Positions 25,850-39,300 of a DNA stretch of 64,000 bases are shown here, in pieces; positions within the stretch are counted from its first letter, which is position 1; each line of letters opens with the position of its first letter. The position numbers and the translations under genes were made by a program. Location of the stretch: positions 2,324,758 to 2,388,757 of the forward strand of contig ML133454.1 in the NCBI GenBank assembly GCA_003864495.1, read 5' to 3'. Source of the DNA: Nemopilema nomurai (lineage: Eukaryota; Cnidaria; Scyphozoa; Rhizostomeae; Rhizostomatidae). The notes under the pieces were generated by a model, which saw only the letters and a program-made list of their open reading frames with translations, had not been told where the DNA came from and ran no database searches.

Positions 25850-28847
25850 GTTGTTGACCAACCAAATCAACTTGAGTCTGCCAGTATTAACATAGGTACA
25901 CAAACATGACTGTTTATGTGATATCTGATGCTATTAATAAAAATCCGAGCCACAAAACAGCCAAGCATGCCAAATGAAAACGAGCAATTCGAAGGGTCTT
26001 CAGGTGAGATATAAACAAGCGCTTCATGCCATAGCAAGCAATTCAACTTGAACCTCGCGATGATCAACACGCCAAGGATCATCAACTTCGCAGCGCATAA
26101 CCAAAATACTTCTTCCAAAATACATGGTGCCTTCAAACCATCCTCTCTGAACGAGAAACCGATCCGCGGAACGCCAAAACTCACCGAGTCAAATCAACAC
26201 AAGTTCCTGTGTATTGCTATATATATTCGCTTACTTAGGCCAAGAGTGACTAGAAAATGATACTTCCACATATAGCTTTGCGACCAGCAGCAAACAGCAA
26301 TTGCTTCGGATCATCATATACTTGATAACAAATATCGCAGGACACTGATTGCCAGCGTGGTTAACCAGACATTTCACGATCAACGACTAACGATTCTCTT
26401 GACTCCGTGCTTCAGAAAGAATTTTTGAAAGTATTCATACAACTCGCCGGGGACTGGGTCCGAGTTAAAAGGGGCGCCTTCGAAGGTTGGCGGCAAAACT
26501 GGTCCGGACCGGAAAAAGAATTTGCTTGGCGAACTAGAAGAGCGACACAAAAACCTGCTTTGAAAAAATCAGGGGCGGGTTAAACTCCAAACCTGCAACC
26601 AGCACCAGTTTGTAGAATAATTTCATCCATGATTTGGAAAAGAACTATTTTGTGGGGTAAATATGTCCAATGTTTGGAAAAATCTTGTGGGAACTTCTAG
26701 TCCACACCCACAGCTATCGTTGATGATGTTTTTGAACCACTGATATGTTTGCTCGACCTTCTACTTCATACAGTTTATGCAGACTACCTGCTTCAACTGT
26801 GAATAAAGTTTTTCTTTCAACCAAAGTCAAGTTTTGATGTCAATGAATTATAACAAAAGTTCTAAGCAGATAATCACTGCACGATAAATCTCTTGAAATT
26901 CTTGAAGTGCCTTTCTACGTGTGGGGGGTTGCCAATTAATAAAATGACATTAATTATATACACACTAATTTTATGAAAGTATCTGACTCTTGGCGAGTTT
27001 CAATATTTTAGTAATTTTCAATTTTGAGCTTAAGATTGTTCTTAAATTACTCTTGCCCAACACAATGTGTACATTCACCTCAAGACCACAGACAAATATT
27101 AAATCTTTTTTCGTGTGTTACTTCATCATAAATTGCTCACACAGCGGCTAAATAAATTTCAAAACATATAAATATATACAAATCACCAAAGTGACAGTTG
27201 TTTTGCTTTAGGAGAAAACTCAGAACAAAGAGAAATTTTAATCTTGATAAAGATTGAGTCTGGCATTATCCTTAAATTATTCTTAAATTCTAGCAACTCT
27301 GAGCTACGAACGGCATAACAAACATACAAGTCATTGGCATAATTTTCTCTCAAACATTATCCTGGAGGTCTTAGCTGTAGATATATCTCATATGTATCCC
27401 TAAACAGCTACATGAGAAACAGAGGAGAAAAGATCTGATGAGAAAAATTCAGAAATGTTTTATAGAGCTGTAGCAATGAATTATTAAAACAATTTAATAA
27501 TCCAATAAGTGTATGCACAGAGTCACTGGGTTATTCCTTTGCTTTTATGACAAAGTTCATCTGTTTGGCCTGTGCAAAGGTGGCGACAAACGAAAAAATG
27601 TGGTCATTTTGTTTTCAAAATAACATTAAGACTGGCGACAAATTCTTAGAACTGTTATTGTGGAATCAAAGAGTTAGGATAAGAAGTTCAAATGTATAGA
27701 ATATTTGAAAACGAAAGAGGAAATGTTAAACAGGCTAGAGGTTTAAAATTTGATTTAAGAAGCTCAATGATAATATATTCAAGGATTCCAGTAAAAGCAC
27801 TTTATTGGTTAGTTGGTAGGAAGTTGAGGCCATTAAAGGGCGTGAGAAAAGTGAAAAAGGAAGGGAATAGGTCGCTTCTAGTTCATGTGTGATGCAGGAA
27901 AGGCATATTACCAATGGTTTGGAACAATTTTCTAAATACGGTTGATTATAAAATGGGAATTTGTCTTGTGTATCGGTGCAAGCGCTTTCGTTCTTCTTCG
28001 CAGTCTGTGTACGCATTCGACATCGCTAATAGTCAAATATCAGTGTCATGAGTGCAAACATTGCGTCATTCTTTTAGGCGGCTTTAAAAGAACACTTATC
28101 AAAGGTGTCTGCTTGATTCTAGACGCTGATCTGCAGTAAGCAAACCTCAGATTCTAAGCTTGTTGGGCAGATTTGGGAGAACTAGTAACAAGTCTTCTTC
28201 AATTCTTGATTAAAAGTGAGTGATTTGTTGAGGTCGATCATAGTTGTGTGTGCTAGTGGTCCAAATGAAGTATTTAAGCTACGAAAGCAAAAGTATCAAC
28301 GCACAATGAAACAGCTACAGTTGTCTTATAATTGAAAATTTGAATTCCCAGACAATTAATTCATAAAAATTAAACCCGAGCGATGACTTTGGCTAAGCAA
28401 ACTTAAACTGGAGGCAAGCCCAGTATAACTCTTGTCATTAGAACACTTAACAGATCAATTAAAAAATCTTTCTTTTTTAATCTAAAGAACTTAAAAATTT
28501 TTTTGCTTTATAAGCTAAGGTACGTTTGACGCGACATAGCTGAGATACAGCTTCGTAACACATGTCTTAACCCCTTCCATTTCGCTATTGATTCCCGGCT
28601 TTATGAACCAAACCAAATGCGTTGGCAAACCCTCACTGTATTGTTCAAGCCTCAGCCGACTTTCGATAAACAGATTGCTGGGTTGTCGTCAAGCTGGCAC
28701 TCTACATGCTGACCAACTCACTGGAACAACGCAAAAGGCTGAAAAGACGACAAGCGTAGAGAATGGTACACAATTATGAACTATGAAAACCACAGCACAC
28801 GTGACCTGACCCAGGAACTGGTCAATGACCAAAGTCTGCTGGCCAAG
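25850..28847. other. Intergenic region between the large gene and TMEM143
   Basis: Promoter side of the large gene (ATG at 25849) and 3' flank of TMEM143. A GC-richer patch near 26440-26570 stands out from the AT-rich surroundings and may be promoter-proximal. No TATA box or other core element is convincing, and no gene is supported. Confidence 0.45.
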
Positions 28848-31800
28848 TTATAGCCTCTTCAGCATTCGTCCTACTGAATCTTTAAGTCTTGCCCAGGTCC
28901 CTTCTGTACTGTCACGTGATTCAACGTCATCTGTAACATTCAAGCCTGTACAAGAATCCGATACACCAGGAGCTAACTCCTCAATCTCGAGGTCCTCTTT
29001 TCTCTCCATCACAATTTCCATTGGCGGCACAGGAACTTTCTTGAGTGCATCTTCTAATGATACCACCGTAAGCAATTCAGTTCCACCTAAAAAATGAAGC
29101 ATTACACTCCTTGAAAAATTGAAGGCAAACGAGCATTAATCAAGGGGGAACCCTAAAGGAAACAAACTGACAGTTTGAGAAAGCAGACGACGTCAACTAT
29201 GAGAGCCAATGTGGGAAATGTGGGAAAGCAAATAAAACGAAACTTCATTGCGGGGAAAGTCAGTCCCTGCCGCTTTCAAAAACTACATTGGAGGTCATAT
29301 GGCTAATCATCGAGTATATCTTCCTTTGTAAATCTGGATCTAGAAGAGTGGTGTAAAGTAGATAAAACTGCAAAAGTGGGAAAATTTTCAAGAAAGTGGA
29401 GTTTATCCTGATGAACCCTGCAGCAACTTTACGATGACAATGAATAACTATCTTTTATCTATTAGTAAATGCCATTGCGTATCAGCCATACCTGCAAATC
29501 ATGCCCATAATTTGTTACAGAATAAGAGCTTTGAATGGAGCCTGTAGATCGTAAGATACCTTGATACACAACGTTACCTTGTGCAACTTTTTTGAGCAAG
29601 CCAAGGTCTTCAAGCTGCTTCACTGGCTCTTCTGGGCTGAAATCAACTTGAAAACCAAAACTTGTTTTTAACCAGTCTTCAACTGAGTTCTTCAAATCAT
29701 CAGGGGTAACGCCTGTTTCCTCCGCCTCACTAGAAAAGTCTTTCACTACAAAAAAAGGAATCCTGTTAACTATGCAAGGACCAAGAAGCATTTTGAAAAA
29801 TAGACACACATTTTAAGGGCACTTGCAGCAAGGGGGCTTCTCAGATTCTGAAATGCTCAAATTCTTAAATGAGGGACCTGCTCCCCGTGCTTTCATTCTG
29901 ATTACAAAATTACCACAGCTTTACCTAGAAATAGGATTGTGCCAGGAAAAATATCATAAAGTGCTCCCTACAAGAATTGAAATACGGCTGTGGCATTTTC
30001 ATAAAAATGTTCTTTTGAAAATTAGGACTGAATGATGTATTGTATTTAAAATACTGACAATAAGCACATTTAAAGGGCTCTCCACTTAAAATAGTACAGT
30101 ACAAAAAGGCCAACAGTTGATGCATGGGCAACTATTGACATCAACCAGTATGCAAAAAGTTGACCATATACAAAGGCACAACTAACATAGGCAGGGGTTA
30201 GGTAGCCCACCTTCTGAGTCATAAAACAAATTTTGCTAGAAACCTGCTCAGATTCAAGCAAGTATCAATACTAATGCTTCTAGACCTCCCAAAATTAAAT
30301 AATTGTCCAACAGTCAATTAAGTTTTGATGTATCAGGAATTTTGCTTTGAATTTTGCTCCTTGTTTTGAAGGCACCTGCATTCAGCTTTAACAAAATTTA
30401 AAAAAAGTTACTATATGCTTACCTTCCCCTGACCTATCTGCAAGTCTTCGCAAAAAGGAGTAAGTGAGCAGTGAAGATTTGAAGGTTTCATCTTCTGCTC
30501 TGTCAACAATCAGTGCCAATAAGGCTCTGTTATTTGCAACTGTTTTGAAATACAACAATCTGGATAAACTCATTAAATAGGAATTCCGTTTGTTTTTATA
30601 TGCATTCCATGCCCTTAGTGCCACCACAAAAGTTGCTAGCCCTGCAATTTGCAGATACCCTATGTGATAAGCAGACAGTGTTGAGACTAGCTTGATCACA
30701 ATGGTTGTCATGGCAATGAATATTGTGGTAACAATAAATCCTTTATCAGTCTGTGTCATCCTTATCTTTCCCTCTGGTAGCAAATACTCTAAGCTGTTTG
30801 TTGGGATATCTTTGAATGCTTTTAACATTAATTTATTTTGATGCTTTGTCCTTACAGCAACAACCACTCTCTTGTATCTAGGGATAACTCTGGGTGCCTT
30901 GTTTATGATTATTTTTGAGTAATACTTCAGCCTCTCAGCTGCAGATCCATGCTCAACATTCCATTTATCTTCACCAAGAGCCCAGAATCTCAAAACATCG
31001 TACCTTGAAGTGTCAACACTTACTAAAACACCCTCAAAAACAGCATGTTCTTGAAGGGCTGCCTCAACATGCTCTGTAGATAGTTCAGAGAAGTGTGCTT
31101 TCTCCAAAAGCCTTGACAGTTTTTGCAACAACCAGAACTCATTGTCCAACCTTTCATTTTTGCTGAAATTTCCATGAATCATTGTTTCCTTATCTGGATT
31201 CAAAGGGTCATAGAGTGACTAAAATGTAAAGTTTTCATCATTTTCACAAATATCAAACAAGGGGTATCATCCTACATGCAAAACCAAATTGACAACTCTC
31301 CTTCTCAAACTGTATACTCAGCTGGTAGCAACATTGACAAATTATGTACATTGTTAACTTTTTCAAGCATAAGAATTCTACTGACCAAGTCAAGTCCAAG
31401 CAAATGGCAGCCTTAGCTTTGTGGCTTAGTTTATTTGTGTGCTTTTTGTATATTTCTCGGTTAATTATATACTCACATCTAATTGCCTAAAAGGAAATAA
31501 TTTGTGGAAGGGACTCAGTCAGAAAATTTTTGTCTTAATTAACGAAACTATAATTTTTGTCTTAATTAGCAAACTTAATTTGCTTTAGGAATGCCTGATC
31601 CAAGTTCTTCAAGATGAAAGGGATATCATTGAGATCATATGCTCCTAGGAAGATAAACAGGTGACATTTGTAGTGAATTTTTTAGCTTCAGACCTTCATT
31701 TCGCCTAAAGTACCATGAAAGCCTCTAGCAATGGCAGAATCCAGTCCTGTGGCTAAATCGTCGAATTTTCCGTGTTCAGTGGGTGCATATAGACTTTTAT

Positions 31801-32029
31801 GCTCCAGGAGTTTTCTACAAAGAGTTCTTCTTGTCATCGGAATGAAATGTTGGTGAAAATGCTCTACATCGGCAACTGCAGCATCTGCCTTCACGTTATA
31901 GCTACTTGAAAACGATAGCAGCTTTTTAACAACGACAGAGACATGAGAATTCCTACTCTGAAGTAATTCAAACTGCACAGGAAAATTTGTCAGGGCGCAC
32001 AGTGGCGCTCGTCTTCGCAACATAAGCAT
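28848..32029 (-). CDS. TMEM143: Transmembrane protein 143 (DUF3754 family)
   Basis: Exons: 32029-31694, 31218-30423, 29745-29560, 29086-28848; phases match, about 518 aa (human about 459). The N-terminus is Arg-rich and hydrophobic (MLMLRRRAPL), fitting a mitochondrial targeting peptide. Family landmarks: FIPMTRRTLCRKLLEHKSLY near 63-82, SLYDPLNPDKET at the start of exon 2, the KRVVVAVRTK segment, and two membrane spans at about 272-290 and 298-316. The closing C-terminal pattern is LEDLGLLK...LLTVVSLEDALKK. TMEM143 is reported as a mitochondrial membrane protein of unknown biochemical role. For exon 3 I chose the donor GTATCT at 29559, because its phase joins exon 4 and restores that C-terminal pattern. 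The donor at 29491 (GTATGG) looks stronger but would need another exon. The exon 1 donor (GTCTGA) is weak. It lies 1.3 kb downstream of the TSNAXIP1 stop, on the same strand. Confidence 0.88.
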
Positions 32030-33314
32030 CGTTTTCTTGGTTGCTTCACCTGTGAACGCTTATTTGTCCCGCCAAAGACTAGTGCCTTTCAAAAATATAG
32101 TCGTATGCACGAAGAGCTTCAGGTAATAACTGACAAGACCACCTCTGGTTTACTTCCATTACCTCCATTGCATCAGCTTGTGTAGATGACAGCAGCAACA
32201 ACAAGCAAACCCTGGATACTGAATAATAATCCCTTCTTATCCATTTCCAAAAGGCGTGGCTTTCACCAGACTTTGGTGTCCCCAATCAGCCCTCTAAAAA
32301 CGCACTGAGGGCTGCTACGAAGCCATTTCTTAACTCTCAAATAATGATTTGAAGAAGTCGTGTCATCGTTCAACTCACCAGTGAAATTAGAAATTATCGC
32401 ATTGAAAACCCAGTGAAAACCTTGTGATTTCGCTTTTGTGAACCAAGCTCAAATGCTACACACAGAGGATTTGCATATAGAAACAAACTTAAGAATTCTC
32501 CCTATTAAGAAGTTAGCTATGATTTCTCTGCATAGATGCAAAATTTTTGAATGGCCTCCTGATTGTGTCAAAGGAGGCAGTCTCTCTAAAACCTTAAAAG
32601 TATCTATCTAAAGGAGGCTCTATACCTTCTGTCTTCAGCCTCTTTAACTCTGTTTTCAATGATATAATTGTAATTTTAATTATAATTAGATGGCAAAAAT
32701 TTTCTATGTATGTTAATGTTGATTTGTAATGAGGTTTGAGTGGCAAATTTATGTTAACAATTAGTGTGCACTGAATAGGGGGCCTCTTGAAAGGAAGCTT
32801 GTGCTGAAGGAAAATCTTCTTGAAAGAGCCTAATATTTTATTCGGAATTACGAATGGGAATGTAGAATTTTAAACGGCTGCCTTTTAGACAGCTTGTTAA
32901 ACAGCTGAGACGTAGACGAAGCATTAGGGCGTCAAGCAACGATTATGAAGAATCAGGAACATGCCAGTTTTTTAAGCTTTAAGCGAGGGCAAATTAAACC
33001 TAGCTGTGGCTGACAGATGTCCGATTACCAAAGCAATCGTTTTTTGCCTTCAATTTTTTCCCCGGTAACTATAAAGGCGTTTTAGAGGAACGTTTAGATG
33101 AGTCGTCATCCAAAGCAATCTCCAGCAGCTACGTTCAGTCGAATCTTTTGGCATATGTGCCATCAAAAGAATGAGAGGAGTATTCGAAAAAGGGTTTTGA
33201 TTCACGTATGATGTAAAAAGATATCCATTAAAATACACGATATATTTACATTGACTACTCCAACTCCACTTCGTAATCATTTTTCTACCAGCAACATAAT
33301 ATACAAGATTGTAA
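32030..33314. other. Intergenic region, TSNAXIP1 3' flank and TMEM143 promoter
   Basis: Only 1.3 kb separates the TSNAXIP1 stop from the TMEM143 start, both on the minus strand. A minus-strand AATAAA lies near 32835-32842, about 470 nt after the TSNAXIP1 stop, and could be its poly(A) signal. No other gene seen. Confidence 0.45.
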
Positions 33315-36300
33315 TCAAACTCTTCGAATACTTCCTGTTCTGAGATTTTTTATCAAGGCGTTTATTTCAATTTTCACATTGGTCTTCAGTTTTTCAGCGG
33401 ATAATCCGAATCCCCGCTGCAAGTACAATTGGCACGTCTCTTCACTAATGCCAGGATTTATTGCCAAGAATGCCTGCTTAACCGATTCGTAGCTCGGTGC
33501 TCTAAAAAGGAATATATTCAATTAACTGAGACTGGAAGGATCACTAAAAAAATGTCAATAGCCGTAGAAGAATCTTTCGAAAATCTCAATACAATTTTTT
33601 TTTCAAATTCAATCACGGCTAAATTTCTTAGAATTCATGTATAGAGTTAATTGAAAGGATCTATTTGAGTAGCAAGCGTTAATACTCTAATTCTCTCTCT
33701 GGTAGCAATTATATTTAGTACATGAATAGGTATAGCGGTTATTTGCATGCATTCAGCTTTGAAGCGAACCACAAACAAGGGGCTTGTTGGCAACAGGCAC
33801 ATGATGAAGTCTGGATATATTTCCAACCGATTGACGTAGAAACAAGCGCATGTAGAACAGAGCGACTCTTTACGATTAACAGAATTGTCGTTTTTTCTAT
33901 CTAAGAGTAGCGGCAAATTTAAAAACAAGGAATTGCTGCATTCTAAATTAAACTCATTCAGATAAAACTTATGAATTGGAATTCCTAAACCATGTATATA
34001 TGTCAATTCTCTAAATTAGTGTAAGCCTTTCGATAGATTCCACAAACTGTACAAAAATTCACATATTTATAATAAAAACCACACACCAACGACCTACACT
34101 TATAACCTAGATACAACGGGGAGAGACTGATTTATATTCGAGATGAGAAGTACAGCTTTTATCAGACCTAAGTTTGTTAAGAAATGGTAGCAAGCTGATT
34201 CGTTTGAAATGTCATGTGTTACGATGACCTTAACAAAGGAGCCGATACTCCAAGCAAAAAGGCCAAGCTTTTACCAGATTGCATCTCAAAACAAAAATCA
34301 TTTAAAAAACCAGATAAACCTGTTTTTAATCAAAGCTTATCTGGGTCATCCAATTAACGTGAAAGATAAACAACCAAAGCTTTTGGAAGCATCAAGCGAG
34401 CCGCGATAAAGCGTCCAGGTAGGAAAATCAATTACCAGTCAAGTTGCTAAGCAAGCGTGGCAAACAAGAGTCAGAAATAAATTTACAAATACACTCTGTT
34501 AGGTTATATTATTTAGCTTATTTCTATAATTCCTTTGAATATGTTGATACTAGTCAGAGATATTCCAAGATGTCATAGGATTATGATAAACAAACTTCTC
34601 GTAGGACAACACTGCAAATAAAAGCAAATAACAACGAAAACACAGTCTTCTAGAACCTAACGTTCGACACTCAGATCAAGTAAACTTAGAAAACAACCAA
34701 AAGCTAAATAGCCATTCACAGAACGAAAGAGTGCATGGTTGGCTGTCTAATGACAAGCGAGCGTCCACTTCACACTTCCTTAAACGAAGGACCCTTTCTG
34801 ATTTTGCATATAATGGTATTTTTGCATAGAAATGAAGACAGATTAACGTTCTAGATGAAAATCCTAGGTGTATTGAGATTGTGATTGTGATTAAGTCAAA
34901 GGACATTGATTCCACTGTTTTGTCAAACTTTTAGCTAAGCGCACCGACTAATTCCAAATCCACAATTTAGGATAAGCAAACGAACAAACAAAGAAAGGGA
35001 ATAAATAAACCAAAAACCTGAACAACTTATGCATAAGCTGGAAAGATTTGCAGGATTTAAACATGATCCAGAAGATTTCGTAGATCAACACAAGAGAACC
35101 AAACATTTGCAAAGAGTGAAGTAAAGAACAGCAAAAATAGCCCTCGAAGAATGATACCATTTTAAAGGAATTCAAATAAACTTCAAAAAGCAAATATGAA
35201 GTCAAATATAAAAATAAATAAAGTGTATTTGTTTCTAAACTTATTGGCGCATTTTTACAAAGAGATTGAAAAAGCATTAGAGGGCAATCACAATTCAATT
35301 GATAGAAGCCCTAGGATTAGGTCTGTAGAGGCAGAAGAAAACATTGTGAGAGAAACGTCAGCACTTCAATTTCACCACAAAACTGCCTTAACCGATACAC
35401 AGACATCCAGGAATACCCGATTTCTAAACTTGCAACACTTGATGGTCATAACCATAGAGCTCGTTAGTTGCTTCATCAGTAATAATAGCCGATGCGTGTA
35501 GGGCTTGAAAGTCGTGAGGCCAGAAACATCTTTCATGGGAATTTAGAATTGACAGATCACATAGCATCGTGGTGTGCTTTGGTGTATTTTCAAGAGTTAT
35601 GGTAGTCATCCATACAAAATGAAGATATAAAAAAAGAGTATACAAAAAAATAGACTGGAATTGAAAAATTCATCTGAAGAAGCTTTTGACACATCAACTG
35701 CACACTACCTTGCCTCACTATCATTACGAGGATGACATCTGACAGATAATGAAGATATTCGAATTCGTAAGGAAACGTACCCATCATCAGCAAGCTTCTC
35801 TTCTAATTCCTTTACATACGCAAATCTTTCAGCCTTATCCTGTTCATCAATCTTATTCACGAATGCCCCAAAATTGCCTTCGTCATCCTTCAAAGTAAAT
35901 GCATGATAATCAAAACATAATTTAAACCAAAACTCAAAGCACCATGGAAAGACAAAATTTACAAGATTCAAAATACCTACAATAGGAGCGAGGACTTAGA
36001 GGCTGTGTTGGAAAGGATTCATATCTTACACACAGACAAATAGGATGGAGTCAAACCTTACCGAACCAATCTTTTTGGCCTTGGCTTACACAGAAACGTA
36101 ACTGGGTTTGGTAATAACTGTCTAAATTGAAACGAGTTAACCTTGAGCTCATACGGAACCTCACCTCAGCAAAAAGATTCTTAATGCGAACATCTGCTTT
36201 ATTGCCCCCGCTGTCTTTCAAGGCTGCACCGACTAACGATTCAATAGACCCTTCATCCTTCGTCTTAAAAAATCCTTGCAGACATTTTTTCAAACTTTCG

Positions 36301-39300
36301 ACGGTAATCACACCCTGGAAAGACAAAAATTATATTTAAATTTGCGAGGAAATTCTGGTCATTACACTAATAAAAAAAAGTGATATTTTCAATTTAGGTC
36401 AGCTGGAATGCCTTCTATTGTTGACCAAAAGCCGAATGAGCTTGGAATTAATAAAGGTCCAAAAATTGAACAAATTAGCCCTATTAGTATGCTTTCTATA
36501 CTGCTTCATGCAAAGGTCTTATATTTAAAAGGAACTAAACAAATACTCTCTGAATGTTTTCATCTAAAAATCTTGATGATGACGATGATACAGGGCTTTT
36601 TAGTAACTACTTTAGCATTATCATTAATTGCCAGGGTAAGCCAACAACGTCACACAAGTACGGCAATACGACTGATCGGTAAATTCTGAATAAAAAATCT
36701 AAAGAGCCTTCTGTAGCTTTAAGTAGAGGTAAACAAATGGACAATGAGCTTACCGAACTGTCAGAATACTGGGACATTTCGTGAGACAACTTTTCGACAG
36801 TTGATAGCTGATCGTGATATACCTTTTCGTCCACCTAAAAGAAAAGTTTCTTTTTAATAGTAGTGGCCACTTTTGTTCACGTTCTTGATGGAGTATTTTA
36901 CTTTTGCTCCCCACAGGCAATAGCTAACTTATATCGCACTGTGCTTCAATTCTCAAGCAGAAAAGATAGTAACGCACAGCAACTTGACGACCTTGTTCAA
37001 AATATTACGCTTCAGGTTAAGAACGTCGTACACTGCATCCTATAATTGTATCATTAATCATATACTTCTAAAAAAAAATGATTGACTGCTCTACTGCATT
37101 CATCAACCTTCAGAAAATGCATCAAGCCATTGAGTCAATCAATATACACCCAGGGAGATAAGAACGTACCAGGTAGCTACATACCTCGCCTCCGAGAATA
37201 CTAAAGAACAGCCCGATCCTTGGCTCGTGGCTATACCGAGAGCAGCCATCATGCAAATTGTACCCCCATTCGTACGCTAGTGCTTCAGTTCCGAATCTTA
37301 ATTTCAAAATGTTGAACACAAACTCGTCAATATCTTCCACTTCCTTCTCCGCTTTCTAGGAACCAAAAGGTGATGGTCTCAATTGTACTTCGTTAACAAG
37401 AGTTTATTGCACAGTGAACGCAATTTAAGACGATACATTGATTTAAATTATGATAAACTTGACCTCAGCAATGCCTCATGAATGGTAAACGCTTTATGTT
37501 TAGTGGAATATGTTATTAAAAAATATGTCAATAGCACCACAGTTGGCTGCTAATTCAATATCCGCTTGTCCACGTTTGTTTAAAAACTATATGAAAAACA
37601 TCCAGAGCCATATAGCAAAGAAATCCACATGATAAGAATGAATAAAAATAGTACACTCAAAGTGACTGACTAGCTTGGTGTTGATAAAATTTGCTAAGGA
37701 AATTATTACATATTTGTGTTTAATCAAAAAAATACCTCTTTAAGATGCTCAACTCTCTCTTTCCAAATATCTTTTATCAGCATTGCACAATCTCGTTTTC
37801 CGATGCGCCTATTGACGATTTCTCCACTGCATCTAAGGTACCTTGGAATTTCTGGCCCTGTGCCCTAGAAAAGACGAATCTTCTTAAATATTTTCTAAAC
37901 GTAGATACTCACTGCCGTTAGAAACAAGTATATACAAATTCTTCGCTGAACGTAAATATCACAGGCCATATTCTTTAATGAAATTACAGTCAAAGTCAAA
38001 TGGCTGTTCAAATACTACAACAATGTTTATCAACTGAGGAAAGGTTTCTTATAAATTGCAGCGAGCATCATGCTCTTGGAAACTTCTGTCGTCTCATGGA
38101 CAAGAACTGCAACATACTGGCCATAATGGCGTCCAAAACGTAAGCAATTTTGCCAAACAGTAAGTTAACACCGAAATACTCCATAGATTAAAAAGTAATA
38201 TCATACTTAGATGAGAGTCAAATATAAGGTAATTCAATGTAACCAAATTTTAATTTAATATTGGAAATTCACTTTTGCAATTATTATGTGCAGACAATGT
38301 ACTTCTAACTCAAATAAGTTATTTGATTAGTCCATATTAACATTAGCAGCAACAGGTAAAAGACAACAACAAAACAACATATATATTTCAAAACTCTGGA
38401 AAACAATCACAAACAAGCGTTCGGTGACATACTGAGAATTGAAAAAATTTCAAAACGGAACCAGTCATTATGAAACTGGCCCACTGAAAACCACCAATAA
38501 TTTTCTAGACCTGTCGCCAATTTACTGAGGTTCGTTCAGCAAGTAACAGGAATGACAACAAATCACTGTTATTTATGCTCTAGGGTTACTTATAAAAGTC
38601 CAATAGTCAACCAAGGCTCGTTTTACCAGCCATCATCAATTTTGATCAATTTTAACCAATTTTGATCAATTTTCCGCTTTATACCATCATCTGACCACTT
38701 TTTTATTGCAAGATTCAAATGTTGCAAGATTCAAACAAATTTGCCACACTTCAGCTAACCAATATAGTACTTGATCGCAAAGTCATTGAATGACTTACCA
38801 ATCCGGTAAAAATCTCGTTTGCAGCTCCTACTCCTGCTTGGATAATTGCAATGTCCTGACCTGTCATCTCAGCCAATAGAGTGTCAACCAGTTCATTGCT
38901 ACTTTTGTCTTTTGCAAGCTCTTTCCATCTTTCTGCACCACCCTCAACGTACTTCTCGCATTTGCTCCAGTCGGGTCTACGATAATATCGCAACTTACAT
39001 AAACAGAAAATGCGCTTATTTGCCATTCTGCTTAGAAAAGGCTTCGCATCATGTCTTACAAAGTGAATTCTGCAAGAATTTTGTGCTATAGTTTACTAGC
39101 CGATCTAATAAGCACATTCAAATTTCCTTTTTATTTTTCTAAGGATTTTTGCTACTGGAAAACCAAACAGCCTGTAGAAAGAAACAATGGTAAACTATAT
39201 TTAACAGGAGGGTTGTGTAAAGATAATACACATGCTTTTCGCTTCAGACAGATAATGTAAAAAGATGTTACGATCATCTTACCACCATACTACTATTCAC

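Noticed and set aside
33647..34006. Minus-strand frame of 119 codons in the last TSNAXIP1 intron
   Set aside because: The exons on both sides join directly in phase (GG|A), and the frame shows no motif.
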